From assembly GCA_963844055.1 (NCBI GenBank), contig CAWJMN010000001.1, positions 744,001 through 808,000 of the forward strand: a stretch of 64,000 nucleotides of DNA. The letters run 5' to 3'. Under the pieces are notes generated by a model. The model saw only the letters and a program-made list of their open reading frames with translations. It was not told the DNA's origin and searched no databases. The translations under genes were made by a program, and so were the position numbers. Below are positions 19,339 through 28,170 of this stretch, one piece after another. Within the stretch, counting starts at the first letter, position 1. Every line of letters begins with the position of its first letter. The stretch comes from CAWJMN01 sp963844055. Its GTDB lineage: Bacteria; Planctomycetota; Planctomycetia; Pirellulales; Pirellulaceae.

Positions 19339-20436
19339 GTGGCCGAGAAATACGATGCACTGCTTCTGGTCTCGTTTGGTGGTCCGGAATGCCAAGACGA
19401 TGTGCTCCCATTCCTGGAAAACGTGCTGCGGGGGAAAAACGTTCCGCGGGAACGGATGATGGAAGTGGTGGAGCACTATCGACGTTTTGGTGGCGTCAGC
19501 CCGATCAACGAACAAAACCGGCAGCTGCTGGCCGCATTGCGGGCAGACTTTGCCAGTGTGGGTTTGGACCTTCCGATCTACTGGGGAAACCGCAATTGGC
19601 ACCCGTACCTACCTGATGCTCTGCGTGAGATGCGGGATGCGGGTGTAAAGCGGGCGCTGGCTTTCTTTACTTCGGCGTTTAGCTCGTACTCGGGCTGCCG
19701 GCAGTATCGAGAGAACATTCAGGTCGCTCAAGCCGAGGTCGGAGAAGGCGCCCCGATTGTGGAGAAGGTGCGAGTGTTCTTCAACCATCCAGGTTTTGTT
19801 GACACGATGGTTGAGTCGACCAAGAAGGCACTCGAGAACTTTACGAAGGAAGAGCAGCAGCAAGCAACGATTTTGTTTTCAGCGCATAGCATTCCCAATG
19901 CGATGGCAGAGAACTGCAAATACGAAAAGCAGTTGTTAGAGGCATCTGGCCTTGTCGCCAAGGGTGTGGGGACCGAAAACTGGCGACTTGTGTTCCAAAG
20001 CCGAAGCGGCCCACCGACACAACCTTGGCTAGAGCCCGATGTTTGCCTTGCGTTAGAAGAAGTCGCGGCACAAAAGCCGGGTTCAGCGGTGGTGATCGTG
20101 CCCATTGGCTTTATCTCGGACCACATGGAAGTGATGTTTGACCTGGATGAACAAGCCAAAGAGCAGGCCGAAAAGCTGGGGCTCAAAATGGCGCGTGCGG
20201 CCACGGTGGGAACGCATCCACGTTTTGTGCAGATGATTCGGGAATTGGTACTGGAGCGAATGAACGAGGGAACTCCCAAGCTCTGTTTGGGAGAAATGGG
20301 GCCGAGCCACGACGTTTGCCCAGTAGACTGCTGCAAGTATGAACCACGTCGGCCTGGGCCACCCGCAGGCGTCGGTGGTGCACCGGCAGGTGCCGGCGGA
20401 CCTCCGCCAGGAGTTGGTGGTCGTCCAACATCCTAG
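19339..20436 (+). CDS. hemH: Ferrochelatase
   Basis: A 365-residue protein homologous to HemH, which inserts Fe(II) into protoporphyrin IX or, in some lineages, coproporphyrin III. It starts with a GTG at 19339. Diagnostic segments are LLLVSFGGPE, YRRFGGVSPINEQNRQL, ILFSAHSIPNAM with the metal-binding His, FQSRSGPPTQPWLEPDV and VPIGFISDHMEVMFDLDEQA with the second active-site region. Near the C-terminus is CPVDCCKYEPRR, a cysteine group that could ligate an Fe-S cluster as in some ferrochelatases. The last 28 residues are a Gly/Pro/Ala repeat (PAGVGGAPAGAGGPPPGVGG) not typical of the enzyme. The ribosome-binding site is weak. Confidence 0.94.
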   Translation: MAEKYDALLLVSFGGPECQDDVLPFLENVLRGKNVPRERMMEVVEHYRRFGGVSPINEQNRQLLAALRADFASVGLDLPIYWGNRNWHPYLPDALREMRDAGVKRALAFFTSAFSSYSGCRQYRENIQVAQAEVGEGAPIVEKVRVFFNHPGFVDTMVESTKKALENFTKEEQQQATILFSAHSIPNAMAENCKYEKQLLEASGLVAKGVGTENWRLVFQSRSGPPTQPWLEPDVCLALEEVAAQKPGSAVVIVPIGFISDHMEVMFDLDEQAKEQAEKLGLKMARAATVGTHPRFVQMIRELVLERMNEGTPKLCLGEMGPSHDVCPVDCCKYEPRRPGPPAGVGGAPAGAGGPPPGVGGRPTS

Positions 20437-20447
20437 TGCCGAGGCAA

Positions 20448-21311
20448 CTATTTAGCAGTCTTCAAAAAGCTGCGAAGGAAACGCAGGTTTGTTGCATCCC
20501 AAGGTTCGCCGTTGTTGTCCTCCTTGGGGGTTTCCAAATACATGGGGATCTTTAGCAGGTCCTTGTCTTGCATGAGTAGGCGGAAGGCTTCTTCGCCGAG
20601 ATGGCCGTGCCCCAGTTGCTCGTGCCGATCCACGCGCGAGCCGAGCCCCTTCTTGCTGTCGTTAACGTGAATGGCTTTCAGCTTGTTGAGGCCCACAACA
20701 TCTTTAAAGGCCTTCCACGTGGCTTTGAAGTCTTGAGCGGTGCTTTGCGCATATCCTGCCGCAAGGGCGTGGCAGGTATCGAAACAGACGCCGAGGCGAT
20801 CTGGATCTTTGCAGCCATTGATCATGGCGGCAAGTTCTTCAAATTGAGAACCCAGGTTGCTTCCTTGCCCGGCCGTGTTCTCGAGGAGACAAATCGCCTT
20901 TAGCTTGGCCGTCTTTTTGTGAACGACGTCTAGTGCTTGGCTTACGCGTTCGATCCCTTGCTCGATGGAGCTCGTCGTGTAGGAGCCGGGATGGACCACA
21001 ACGAACGGAATGCCTAGCATTTCTGCTCGTTCGAGTTCCACAATCATGGCCTCAATCGACTTTTGCCAAAGCACATCATCGGGAGAAGCAAGATTGATCA
21101 GGTACGACGCGTGGGAAAGTGGATGCACAATGTTCCCACGCGATAGGCTTGCCTTGAAAAGCTTGGCTTCTTCGGGAAGCAAAGGCTTGCCCTGCCACTG
21201 GTTATTGTTTTTCGTAAAGAGCTGCACGGTTTCCATGCCGAGTTCGGCAGCGGCATCGACGGCTTTGTAATAGCCGCCAGAGATCGACATGTGAGCGCCA
21301 AGGATAGACAT
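20448..21311 (-). CDS. nfo: Deoxyribonuclease IV (AP endonuclease)
   Basis: The 287-residue protein has the metal-dependent TIM-barrel of endonuclease IV, which incises abasic sites in base excision repair. Visible family segments are LGAHMSISGGYYKAV, VVVHPGSY, LLENTAGQGSNLG, VCFDTCHALAAGY, IHVNDSKKGLGSRVDRHEQL-GHGHLG and YLETP, which hold the His, Asp and Glu ligands for three zinc ions. It is convergent with hemH, with only 11 bases between the stops, and its start is 51 bases from the arsC-type stop on the same strand. Confidence 0.96.
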   Translation of the reverse strand: MSILGAHMSISGGYYKAVDAAAELGMETVQLFTKNNNQWQGKPLLPEEAKLFKASLSRGNIVHPLSHASYLINLASPDDVLWQKSIEAMIVELERAEMLGIPFVVVHPGSYTTSSIEQGIERVSQALDVVHKKTAKLKAICLLENTAGQGSNLGSQFEELAAMINGCKDPDRLGVCFDTCHALAAGYAQSTAQDFKATWKAFKDVVGLNKLKAIHVNDSKKGLGSRVDRHEQLGHGHLGEEAFRLLMQDKDLLKIPMYLETPKEDNNGEPWDATNLRFLRSFLKTAK

Positions 21312-21362
21312 AACAAGGGGCCTGCTGTGGATTTGAAAAGCCGTGATGGCTGAGACTTTGAC

Positions 21363-21749
21363 TTACAGAGTTGCTATTAAAGCTTTGACCTTGGACTCAA
21401 TCAGACCACGCACTTCACGAAACTGATCGGGGTTCATTTCGCGAGGATCGGGAATTTGCCAGTCGATCCGCTCTTTGGCAAGGCATGCGGGGCAGGCGTC
21501 GCCACAGCCCATCGTTACTGCCACGTCAAAAACCTGCCCTTCGAACTCGCTAAGGCCTTTGGAGGCATGGGTCGTTAGGTCGTACCCCAGTTCGTGCATG
21601 GCCGCGATGGCCTTGGGGTTGATGCGACCGGAAGGACGAGACCCCGCGCTTTCCGCTTCAAACGCTCCGGCGCCATGAATTCTAACGAAGGCCTGAGCCA
21701 TTTGGCTGCGATTGGAATTTTCGATGCAGACAAAAAGGAGGCGTTTCAA
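21363..21749 (-). CDS. Arsenate reductase-type low-molecular-weight phosphatase
   Basis: A 128-residue protein of the thioredoxin-coupled ArsC / LMW phosphatase fold. The P-loop is VCIENSNRSQMA (C-x5-R, Cys8 and Arg14). Cysteines also appear in MGCGDACPACLA, the region that in ArsC relays the disulphide, and WQIPDP supplies the general-acid Asp. It probably reduces arsenate to arsenite, although a protein-phosphatase role cannot be excluded. No arsR or arsenite exporter is adjacent. It shares orientation with nfo, which begins 51 bases downstream. Confidence 0.88.
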   Translation of the reverse strand: MKRLLFVCIENSNRSQMAQAFVRIHGAGAFEAESAGSRPSGRINPKAIAAMHELGYDLTTHASKGLSEFEGQVFDVAVTMGCGDACPACLAKERIDWQIPDPREMNPDQFREVRGLIESKVKALIATL

Positions 21750-21993
21750 GGAGAATTCACTTTGCGTTTGGATTGCGGCGGCACGAAACGGCGTAGGTGC
21801 ACACCAGTATATAGCCCTGGCTTTTTGTGAAAATGGCGGGGCTGGGGGAGCAATTGGATCGTGTTTTGTAGCGTTCTGGATTGCGGGTAATCCCGCAGAT
21901 TTTTAATGGTTGCCAGAAATGGTTGCCAATCTCGTTTGCTGGGCCGTAGAATAGTCGTTAGGATTCCCTTTCCTTCGTAGCCTACATGTCGCC

Positions 21994-22482
21994 ATGACTA
22001 CCCTTCAAATTTGCCTTGCCGTTGCTGGGGCCGTTCTGCTGCTAATTGTGGCGGCATTGGCTTGGCGTTGGAAATCGCGGTCGGCAAAGCCATCGCGGGG
22101 GACTGCTCTGACGCTGGAACAGGCGAGAAAACGCTTTCAAATCCGCCGTGAATGGCTGGAAGCTCGCTTTTTTACGATTGCTTCGCAGTCGGGAAAGCCG
22201 CGTGGTTTGGAATGGGTGGAATGTGACTTCGAGGATAGTGTGCTATTTGCGCGGGATCGCCAGTCGCGCGAACTACGGGCATTTGTCGCGGTGACGATCA
22301 GCTTTCGGGCCGTCGAAGGGGGAGGCATGGAGCATAACCCCAATGTTGGCAACCTCCGTTTGGCCAGTAGCGTGTTTCAACTGGAAGGGGCCGAGTGGAC
22401 TACCTCCGGGCGAGTGATCTTCAATCTGAACCCGGCCCAGGCCATCGAGCACTTTGGCCAAGAGCTCGTTGTCGTGCCCTAA
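21994..22482 (+). CDS. Membrane-anchored protein of unknown function
   Basis: A 162-residue protein. Residues 5-25 are a membrane helix (ICLAVAGAVLLLIVAALAW), followed by a basic stretch and then a soluble domain with RKRFQIRREWLEARFFTIAS, LEWVECDFEDSVLFARDRQS-RELRAFVAVTISFRA and AEWTTSGRVIFNLNPAQAIEHFG. I recognise no family. The mix of alternating hydrophobic residues and conserved-looking Trp/Glu suggests a real fold. It follows the divergent arsC-type gene after 244 bases and ends 50 bases before a strong terminator. No good ribosome-binding site is visible. Confidence 0.7.
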   Translation: MTTLQICLAVAGAVLLLIVAALAWRWKSRSAKPSRGTALTLEQARKRFQIRREWLEARFFTIASQSGKPRGLEWVECDFEDSVLFARDRQSRELRAFVAVTISFRAVEGGGMEHNPNVGNLRLASSVFQLEGAEWTTSGRVIFNLNPAQAIEHFGQELVVVP

Positions 22483-22531
22483 TCGGCCCATGACGAGAGG
22501 GTGCGACGAGTGTTGAAGGTGACTTTGAAGC

Positions 22532-22557
22532 AGGGGCGTTTAACCGCCCCTTTTTTC
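22532..22557 (+). terminator. Intrinsic terminator after the 21994-22482 gene
   Basis: GGGGCG (22533-22538) pairs with CGCCCC (22545-22550), followed immediately by TTTTTT. Confidence 0.88.
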
Positions 22558-23120
22558 GTTTCAGGAGTGATGCAGATTTTGGCCTACCAATCGCCAAAGT
22601 GCTCAGCACACTCGTTACGACTGATCGATCAGTCACGCTGCTGACAGTTTTTCGAAAGAAAAAATATTCCTTGCCAGACGCAATCTATAGGCTATCTTGC
22701 CGACCTCAAGCTTTCCCCTGCTGGAGCAGGCCTCGATTTGGGACTACGTAGCGGTTGTAGGAAATCTCTGGGGTGCAAATCGGCATAATGCGTCCGACTT
22801 GTACAAAGTGCCTGGCCGATTATGACCAGTCGTTCCGTAGATGCTAGTTGTGATAGCAGTGCTTGCAACTTCTTAGTCTAGCTTGGCACTTTCTTATTGC
22901 GCACCGTCGCTTGACATCCGATTTCTATGTGTACGCAGCGAGTGGTATCGCGGCGTACCACTGATGACTTCGGTTGTTAGTGGGCGGAAAGGATTCCGTC
23001 GTACGGGCATGATGCCCAGCACCATTTCCCTTTGACTAGAGATAGAGACCATCCTCAATACGCGCGATTGGACGGGCGTGTTGTGATCATGATGGATTCA
23101 TCCTGTAAGGAGTGCGCACG
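22558..23120 (+). promoter_or_regulatory. Long structured leader and operator-like region of the BBP7 barrel gene
   Basis: A 560-base non-coding stretch. At 22619-22634 is a perfect 16-base palindrome, GACTGATCGATCAGTC. A candidate promoter follows: TTGCCA (22671-22676) and TATCTT (22693-22698), 16 bases apart. If it is used, the leader is about 410 bases. It contains AATCGGC/GCCGATT (22778-22784/22815-22821), a seven-base stem AGTGGTA/TACCACT (22941-22947/22956-22962) and a 13-base palindrome GGGCATGATGCCC (23005-23017). I match it to no known riboswitch. Confidence 0.45.
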
Positions 23121-24485
23121 ATGAAATCCTTTTATAAGAAGAGTCTGCTTATTGCTTTGGGTCTGTTTGGCTTGACGGGCATGGTGGAGGCCGCTGAATT
23201 CGGCTCCCCATCGCTTTTGCCCGTTCCTTCTGCCAACCGTGCTTACCCTGTATCCCCTGTTGGATACCGCAACATCAATGATGCTGCACAAGGTACGCCT
23301 AGCCCTAGCGACCAAGTTCCCGTTCCCGTGCCAGAGTCGCCTACTCAGATTTCGGGCGAGTATCAAGACGCGTTGAACAACTGGTCGGAAGGTTCCCCTT
23401 CCTGCGACGGTACCTACATCGGTGATGCAGGGGCTGGCTGCGGCGAACAGGTTTGCACCAAGTGGTTCGGTGGCGTGAATGCCCTGATCATGACCCGCAA
23501 TCATCATAGTGGTTTGATTACGGCCTATGATTCGACGACTGGTAACCCAATCATGGGTTCCTGCTCGACGAACATGACCTACACAGGCGGCATCGACACG
23601 ACGGTGGGCCGGATGTTTGGTTGCTGTGGCAACACCGGCATCATGGTGAACTACTGGGGCCTTTACCCACAAAACTACTCCGCTCAAGCTTGGGGTGGTG
23701 ACTTTCCAGCGGGTGTAAGCACGCCGATTTCCTTCAACGGCTTGCAATACGACGATGGCACCGGTGCCCAGAACTACGCCAACTTTTACAACAATGCAAC
23801 TTTTCAACGCATTGAACAACAGTTGACGATCAACAGCGTTGAAGTCAATCTGATTGGCAACTCACTGTATGGCTCGAATGTTTGGGGCGGAAACAATGCT
23901 TGCTGCGGTACAAACGGCTGCAACGGCTCACGCCTTGGAATGGGTTGGGGTGCCGGTGTTCGTTACTTCCAATTCAACGATTCATTCAAGCTCTATAGCG
24001 ATCCTACGGACGTTGTATTCAACGGTGCTGCAAACGAAGTTTGCTACCACACCACGACGAAGAACAACATGTTGGGCTTCCAACTGGCTGGTGGTCTGAA
24101 CTACTGCGTAACCAATCGCTTGTCGATCTACGGAATGTCCCGTGCCGGTATCTACGGCAACAACGTTTCGCAGTCGCAATACGCTTCCGGTACGCTGGGC
24201 GATGCAACCGTCAACGGCGGTGCATTCAATGGTCATGCTTACCGCGTCTCGGGTGGAACGATGGACCTGGCCTTTGTTGGTCAGCTTGATCTGGGTACCC
24301 GCTGGCAAGTAAGCCGCTGCTGGTCGATCAACGCCGGTTACCGGATTGTTGGCTTGAGCGGATTGGCCTTGGCCACCCAACAAGTCCCACAGGACTTCAG
24401 CAACATCGGAATCGCTTCCCATGTGAACAATAATGGCTCCACAATCCTCAACGGAGCTTATATCGGTGCAACGCTAAACTTCTAG
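23121..24485 (+). CDS. BBP7-family outer membrane beta-barrel protein
   Basis: 454 residues from ATG 23121, which has TAAGGAG eight bases upstream. A signal peptide ends near GMVEAAEF. The mature protein is rich in Asn, Gly and aromatic residues with alternating strands, and ends in ...IGATLNF, the terminal phenylalanine expected by BamA. It resembles the planctomycete family of putative beta-barrel porins (BBP7). Several paired cysteines (FGCCGNTG, NACCGTNGC, CDGTYIGDAGAGCGE) imply disulphides outside the cytoplasm. Transport or surface-structure function is unknown. It is monocistronic, with a hairpin after the stop. Confidence 0.85.
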   Translation: MKSFYKKSLLIALGLFGLTGMVEAAEFGSPSLLPVPSANRAYPVSPVGYRNINDAAQGTPSPSDQVPVPVPESPTQISGEYQDALNNWSEGSPSCDGTYIGDAGAGCGEQVCTKWFGGVNALIMTRNHHSGLITAYDSTTGNPIMGSCSTNMTYTGGIDTTVGRMFGCCGNTGIMVNYWGLYPQNYSAQAWGGDFPAGVSTPISFNGLQYDDGTGAQNYANFYNNATFQRIEQQLTINSVEVNLIGNSLYGSNVWGGNNACCGTNGCNGSRLGMGWGAGVRYFQFNDSFKLYSDPTDVVFNGAANEVCYHTTTKNNMLGFQLAGGLNYCVTNRLSIYGMSRAGIYGNNVSQSQYASGTLGDATVNGGAFNGHAYRVSGGTMDLAFVGQLDLGTRWQVSRCWSINAGYRIVGLSGLALATQQVPQDFSNIGIASHVNNNGSTILNGAYIGATLNF

Positions 24486-24521
24486 TGAGCAAGATGCTTA
24501 CCTGAACTTAGCAAAGTTCGA

Positions 24522-24544
24522 GCCGACAACATGAGGTTGTCGGC
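24522..24544 (+). terminator. Hairpin after the BBP7 gene
   Basis: GCCGACAAC and GTTGTCGGC form a perfect nine-base stem with a five-base loop, 37 bases after the stop. There is no T run directly behind it, so it may stabilise the mRNA end rather than terminate. Confidence 0.5.
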
Positions 24545-24821
24545 ACTAGGTTGGTTTTCCGTCCAAGCCCCCAAAGAGATCACCTTCGCAAGAAGGGAAA
24601 TCACTGCGGGGGTTTTGTACGTTCTTGAACAGCAAATGAGTTCCCGAAGGGGACTCGCCAAGTGGGCACATGAAAATGGCCTACAAGATTTGCCGGGCGT
24701 GTGACGCAAAAAGACTTCATGCGTCACGGCAAGAATGGCTAGGGTTGCCCAGTGGCCAGCGGAGCAAAGAGCTTGCTACGCCGGCGGAAGGTTGGCAGGG
24801 GGCCCCAAGTGCCAAGCGGCA
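24545..24821. other. Intergenic region between the BBP7 gene and purF
   Basis: No supported gene. A hairpin GTGACGCA/TGCGTCAC is at 24701-24727, and AGTGCC/GGCACT lies next to the purF stop; either could close the convergent transcripts. A 62-codon plus-strand frame at 24670 has no ribosome-binding site and no family likeness. Confidence 0.5.
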
Positions 24822-26444
24822 CTATTCAGCAAAAGACATCGTGTGCTGGACTTCATAGGTTCGGCTGGCGGGTTCGCCTTCCACCTTGCAGCCATCAACA
24901 ATGACCTTGCCCACGTTTTCCAGGGCAATTTGGTAAAGCTGTTGTCCCACTGGCGTTGGATAAACGCCCGAGATGCAAGCTTGGCAAAGCTGGTTGGCTG
25001 GCTTTTGGATCGCACGCGGAATCGATTCCACAGGCAGATAGCGCAGCGTGTCTGCACCCAAGATCTCCGCCATTTCGGCTTCGATTTCTGGACTCATTGG
25101 CCGTCCCCGCAAAATGCGAGGAGCGAACAACTCATCGACGGTGGACATATCGATGCCATAGAAGCAGGGGGCCACAATTGGTGGGCATGCCACGCGAACG
25201 TGAATCTCTTTGGCACCGCCAAGCTCTCGAATGCGGTTTAGCAATACGCGCATCGTGGTAGAACGAACAATTGAGTCTTCAACCAGGAAGATCCGTTTTC
25301 CTTCCAGCACTTCACGCAGCGGGGTGTATTTGCTTTGGGCTTTCTTTTGGCGATTGCCACCTTCAATGAAGGTTCGTCCCGAGTACCGATTACGGATTAG
25401 CCCCTCCCGCGAGGGAATTCGCAGTTTGTGGGCCATCGCATCCGCGGCGGCCTTGCTGGTGTCGGGAACCGGCACAACGATCGTGTCTTCATCGAGTGGC
25501 ACTCGCCCATCGGCAAGTTCAATCCGAGCGAGTTCTTCTCCCAACGCGGTGCGGGAAAGGTAAACGCTGCGGTTATCCAAGGTGCTGGCAACGTTGGCAA
25601 AATAGATCCACTCAAAAAAGCAATGTGCCTTCTTGGGGGACTCTGCATAACGTTCGATCGTCAGCTCACCGTTGACAATCGTGATGGCTTCGCCAGGTTC
25701 GAGGGATTTGATGTTTTCAGGCTTAAAGCCAAGGTTCAAAAGCGGAACGCTTTCGCTGGCGGCAGCAAATAGCGCCCCTTCGATGGCATAGCACAGCGGC
25801 TTGATCCCGAGAGGGTCGCGTGCGACCAGCATGTCACCCTGGGCATTGAGCAGCACCAAGCTATAGGCACCGTCAAATCGCTGGCTAACCTGCTTCATCA
25901 GCTCAGGCAAACGTGGCCGACGATCGCCGGAAAGTTCGCGGCTGATCTCGTGCATGATGATTTCGGTATCGTTTTCTCGCGACAGATGGTGGTCTGCCTC
26001 ACTGAGTAGCTTGTCGCGAAGCACTTGGTAGTTTGCAAGTTGCCCATTAAAGGCAAAGGCGAACCATTTGCGCTTTTCCAGATGGTGGCGTTCAAACGGC
26101 TGGGCATAGGACCGGTCTTCGGCGCCGCATGTAGCATACCGAACGTGGCCAATGGCGGCCCGTCCTCGGTATTGCTTCATCAAGCTTTCGGCCTTTGCCT
26201 TATGGGAAAGGCGAAAGACTTCGCTGACCGTGCCGACGTCTTTATAGGTCTCGAGAAGCTGGTCTCGGTCGGGACGAAATGTGGTCATCCCGGCGGCCAA
26301 TTGGCCACGATTTTGAATGTCCAGCAGCATGCGCGGAAGGAGGCGGCTAACTTCATCCGGCCCCCCCTCGGGGCACAACGGACTGGCCTCACCACCAAGG
26401 TGATAAACTGCTGCAACGCCGCATTCGTGATGGATTTCGCTCAT
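24822..26444 (-). CDS. purF: Amidophosphoribosyltransferase
   Basis: A 540-residue PurF, the first committed enzyme of purine synthesis (PRPP + glutamine to phosphoribosylamine). Glutamine amidotransferase domain: ECGVAAVYHLGGE with the nucleophile Cys8 after a seven-residue propeptide, NGQLANYQVLRDKL and DTEIIMHEI. Phosphoribosyl domain: PRPP loop VEDSIVRSTT and VPDTSKAAADAMA. Four cysteines align with the [4Fe-4S] ligands of the Bacillus-type enzyme: AHCFFEW, APCFYGID and LCQACISGVYP. It is an isolated gene on the minus strand. Confidence 0.97.
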   Translation of the reverse strand: MSEIHHECGVAAVYHLGGEASPLCPEGGPDEVSRLLPRMLLDIQNRGQLAAGMTTFRPDRDQLLETYKDVGTVSEVFRLSHKAKAESLMKQYRGRAAIGHVRYATCGAEDRSYAQPFERHHLEKRKWFAFAFNGQLANYQVLRDKLLSEADHHLSRENDTEIIMHEISRELSGDRRPRLPELMKQVSQRFDGAYSLVLLNAQGDMLVARDPLGIKPLCYAIEGALFAAASESVPLLNLGFKPENIKSLEPGEAITIVNGELTIERYAESPKKAHCFFEWIYFANVASTLDNRSVYLSRTALGEELARIELADGRVPLDEDTIVVPVPDTSKAAADAMAHKLRIPSREGLIRNRYSGRTFIEGGNRQKKAQSKYTPLREVLEGKRIFLVEDSIVRSTTMRVLLNRIRELGGAKEIHVRVACPPIVAPCFYGIDMSTVDELFAPRILRGRPMSPEIEAEMAEILGADTLRYLPVESIPRAIQKPANQLCQACISGVYPTPVGQQLYQIALENVGKVIVDGCKVEGEPASRTYEVQHTMSFAE

Positions 26445-26790
26445 TTACGCTCGGCCACAAGCGACTAGGTGCCGCCCGCGAGAAGAGAGGTGGACAGCCA
26501 AATGGAGAACGCACTGTAGTTTAGGGACCGGTGCTAGGAACCTCAAGGCGATACGGGGAAAGAATCGCAGATTGCGGTCGTCTTAAGCCTTTGCCACCAA
26601 CAGGTTTTTGTTTGGCAGCGGTTGCATCTTTGCCGCCGAACGGTTTTATCGGGACAATGCCTACCGGTAGCATGGGCTGGGAAGGGGGAAATGCCGATTC
26701 AATAGTTCTGGCAGGCTTTTTTCGATTCCCCGGACAAGCGGGACGTGTATACTTAAAAAACCAGGGCAAACTCTAACTTGGGTAAGACTT
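26445..26790. other. Divergent intergenic region upstream of purF and the HEAT-like gene
   Basis: About 345 bases. On the plus strand TATACT (26748-26753) would place a start site near 26760, 30 bases before the next ATG, but no good -35 is seen. A minus-strand frame at 26521-26673 could encode a 50-residue Lys/Gly/Pro-rich peptide; it lacks a ribosome-binding site and is not called as a gene. Confidence 0.45.
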
Positions 26791-28104
26791 ATGCGATCTC
26801 CCATCACGCTGCCAGTACGACGACACCTTTTCGGCATGCTGTTTGGCAATGGCTCGGCGGCCTCCGCTACGGTTATGTCGCGTGTCGCCGCAACACTGCT
26901 GGTTGGTTCCGGCGTGTTTGGTAGCACCCTGGAGGTTCGAGCCGATACGGTTCACCTAAAGAATGGTGGGCAGATCGAGGGGGAGCTACTCAACCCTGAG
27001 CGTACGAAGGATGACATGGTCTTGGTACGCGTTGCGGCGGGCGGTCGCGTTGCGCTGGCCCCCAACCAAGTGCAGCGGGTTGTGCGAAAGTCTGACGCAC
27101 AAATCGAGTACGAAGCCAAGCTGCCCAAGGTCCCTGAGACTGCGGAAGGGCATTGGGAGATTTCCGAATGGTGCCGAGAGATGGGGCTGATCAGTCAGCG
27201 ACGCACTCATTTGGAGAAGGTCATTGCGATTAGCCCTGACCACGAGAAAGCTCGTGTGGCGCTGGGTTACAGCAAGGCAAGTGGCACCTGGCTACGGCCT
27301 GAAGAGTTCATGCGCAAGCAAGGATACATCCTGCATAAGGGAACGTGGAAACTTGCGCAGCAGGTGGAAATCGAAGAAAACACCAGCGAGTGGGAACAGT
27401 CTGTCCGTGATTGGCGTAAAAAGCTGCATGTGTGGCTCGACCAATTGGATGGTCGGAAAGCCGAGGAAGCTCGAAAGAACTTGCAGTTGATCCGCGATCC
27501 TGCGGCCGTTCCTTCGATTGTGGACATTCTTGTTAACTCCGATTGGCCTGTAAGTGTTCGCGTTACCATGCTGGACCTGCTGGAAAAGCTGCCCACAGGT
27601 GATGCAACCGGTGCGCTGATCCAAGTAGCCCTCAACGATAAAAACGACAACCTACGCGATCGTTGCCTTTCCTTGCTGCGGAGGAACAGTCCGGCAGCCG
27701 CTCTTTCCGCTTTCACCAAGGAACTAAAGAGCAAAGACAACAAGGTCATCAATCGTGCGGGCTATTGCTTGCAACAGTTGCAATTGCCCGAGGCCACAAT
27801 CCCATTGATTGATTCCTTGGTGACCAGCCACAAGTTCATGGTTCAGCAAGGTGGCGCGCCGGGGCAAATGAATGCGGCGTTTGGTGGCGGCGCCGATGGA
27901 ACTGGAAACGGCAACGGCCTGGGAGGGCTTGGCATGGGAGGAAAGCCCAAGATCATCAAGCAGGATCTACAGAACCCTGCCGTCCTTGCCGCGCTGACGA
28001 GCCTCTATCAGGGCATTAATTTTGGCTACGACCAGCAAGCCTGGAAGCGCTGGTTCATTTCCCAGCAGTCCGGCAACATCAATCTCCGTCGTACCACCAA
28101 CTAA
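26791..28104 (+). CDS. Secreted HEAT-repeat-like protein
   Basis: 437 residues. A long N-terminal export signal (about residues 12-52, ending LEVRADT) is followed by a small beta-rich segment DTVHLKNGGQIEGEL-LNPERTKDDMVLVRV, then tetratricopeptide-like helices (residues about 115-160). Helical repeats of HEAT type cover about 225-350, with units such as DPAAVPSIVDILVNSDWPVS, VRVTMLDLLEKLPT, LRDRCLSLLRRNSPAAALSA and INRAGYCLQQLQLPEATIPL. A glycine-rich linker (about 355-380) precedes the C-terminal helices. This architecture is common in planctomycetes and no role is known. The gene is alone and is convergent with the ECF operon end. Confidence 0.72.
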   Translation: MRSPITLPVRRHLFGMLFGNGSAASATVMSRVAATLLVGSGVFGSTLEVRADTVHLKNGGQIEGELLNPERTKDDMVLVRVAAGGRVALAPNQVQRVVRKSDAQIEYEAKLPKVPETAEGHWEISEWCREMGLISQRRTHLEKVIAISPDHEKARVALGYSKASGTWLRPEEFMRKQGYILHKGTWKLAQQVEIEENTSEWEQSVRDWRKKLHVWLDQLDGRKAEEARKNLQLIRDPAAVPSIVDILVNSDWPVSVRVTMLDLLEKLPTGDATGALIQVALNDKNDNLRDRCLSLLRRNSPAAALSAFTKELKSKDNKVINRAGYCLQQLQLPEATIPLIDSLVTSHKFMVQQGGAPGQMNAAFGGGADGTGNGNGLGGLGMGGKPKIIKQDLQNPAVLAALTSLYQGINFGYDQQAWKRWFISQQSGNINLRRTTN

Positions 28105-28170
28105 TCGGCGTGGAGCGGGCGTAAAGTCTAGCCGGCTCCATTTGTTCGCAGGTTGCGAATTAAGTAGGGG

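Noticed and set aside
23055..23819. 254-codon minus-strand frame opposite the BBP7 gene
   Set aside because: The plus-strand gene has a ribosome-binding site, signal peptide and barrel C-terminus; the opposite frame is a shadow.
26521..26769. Small Lys/Gly/Pro-rich minus-strand frame upstream of purF
   Set aside because: No ribosome-binding site, no family likeness, and a plus-strand frame of equal length covers the same place.
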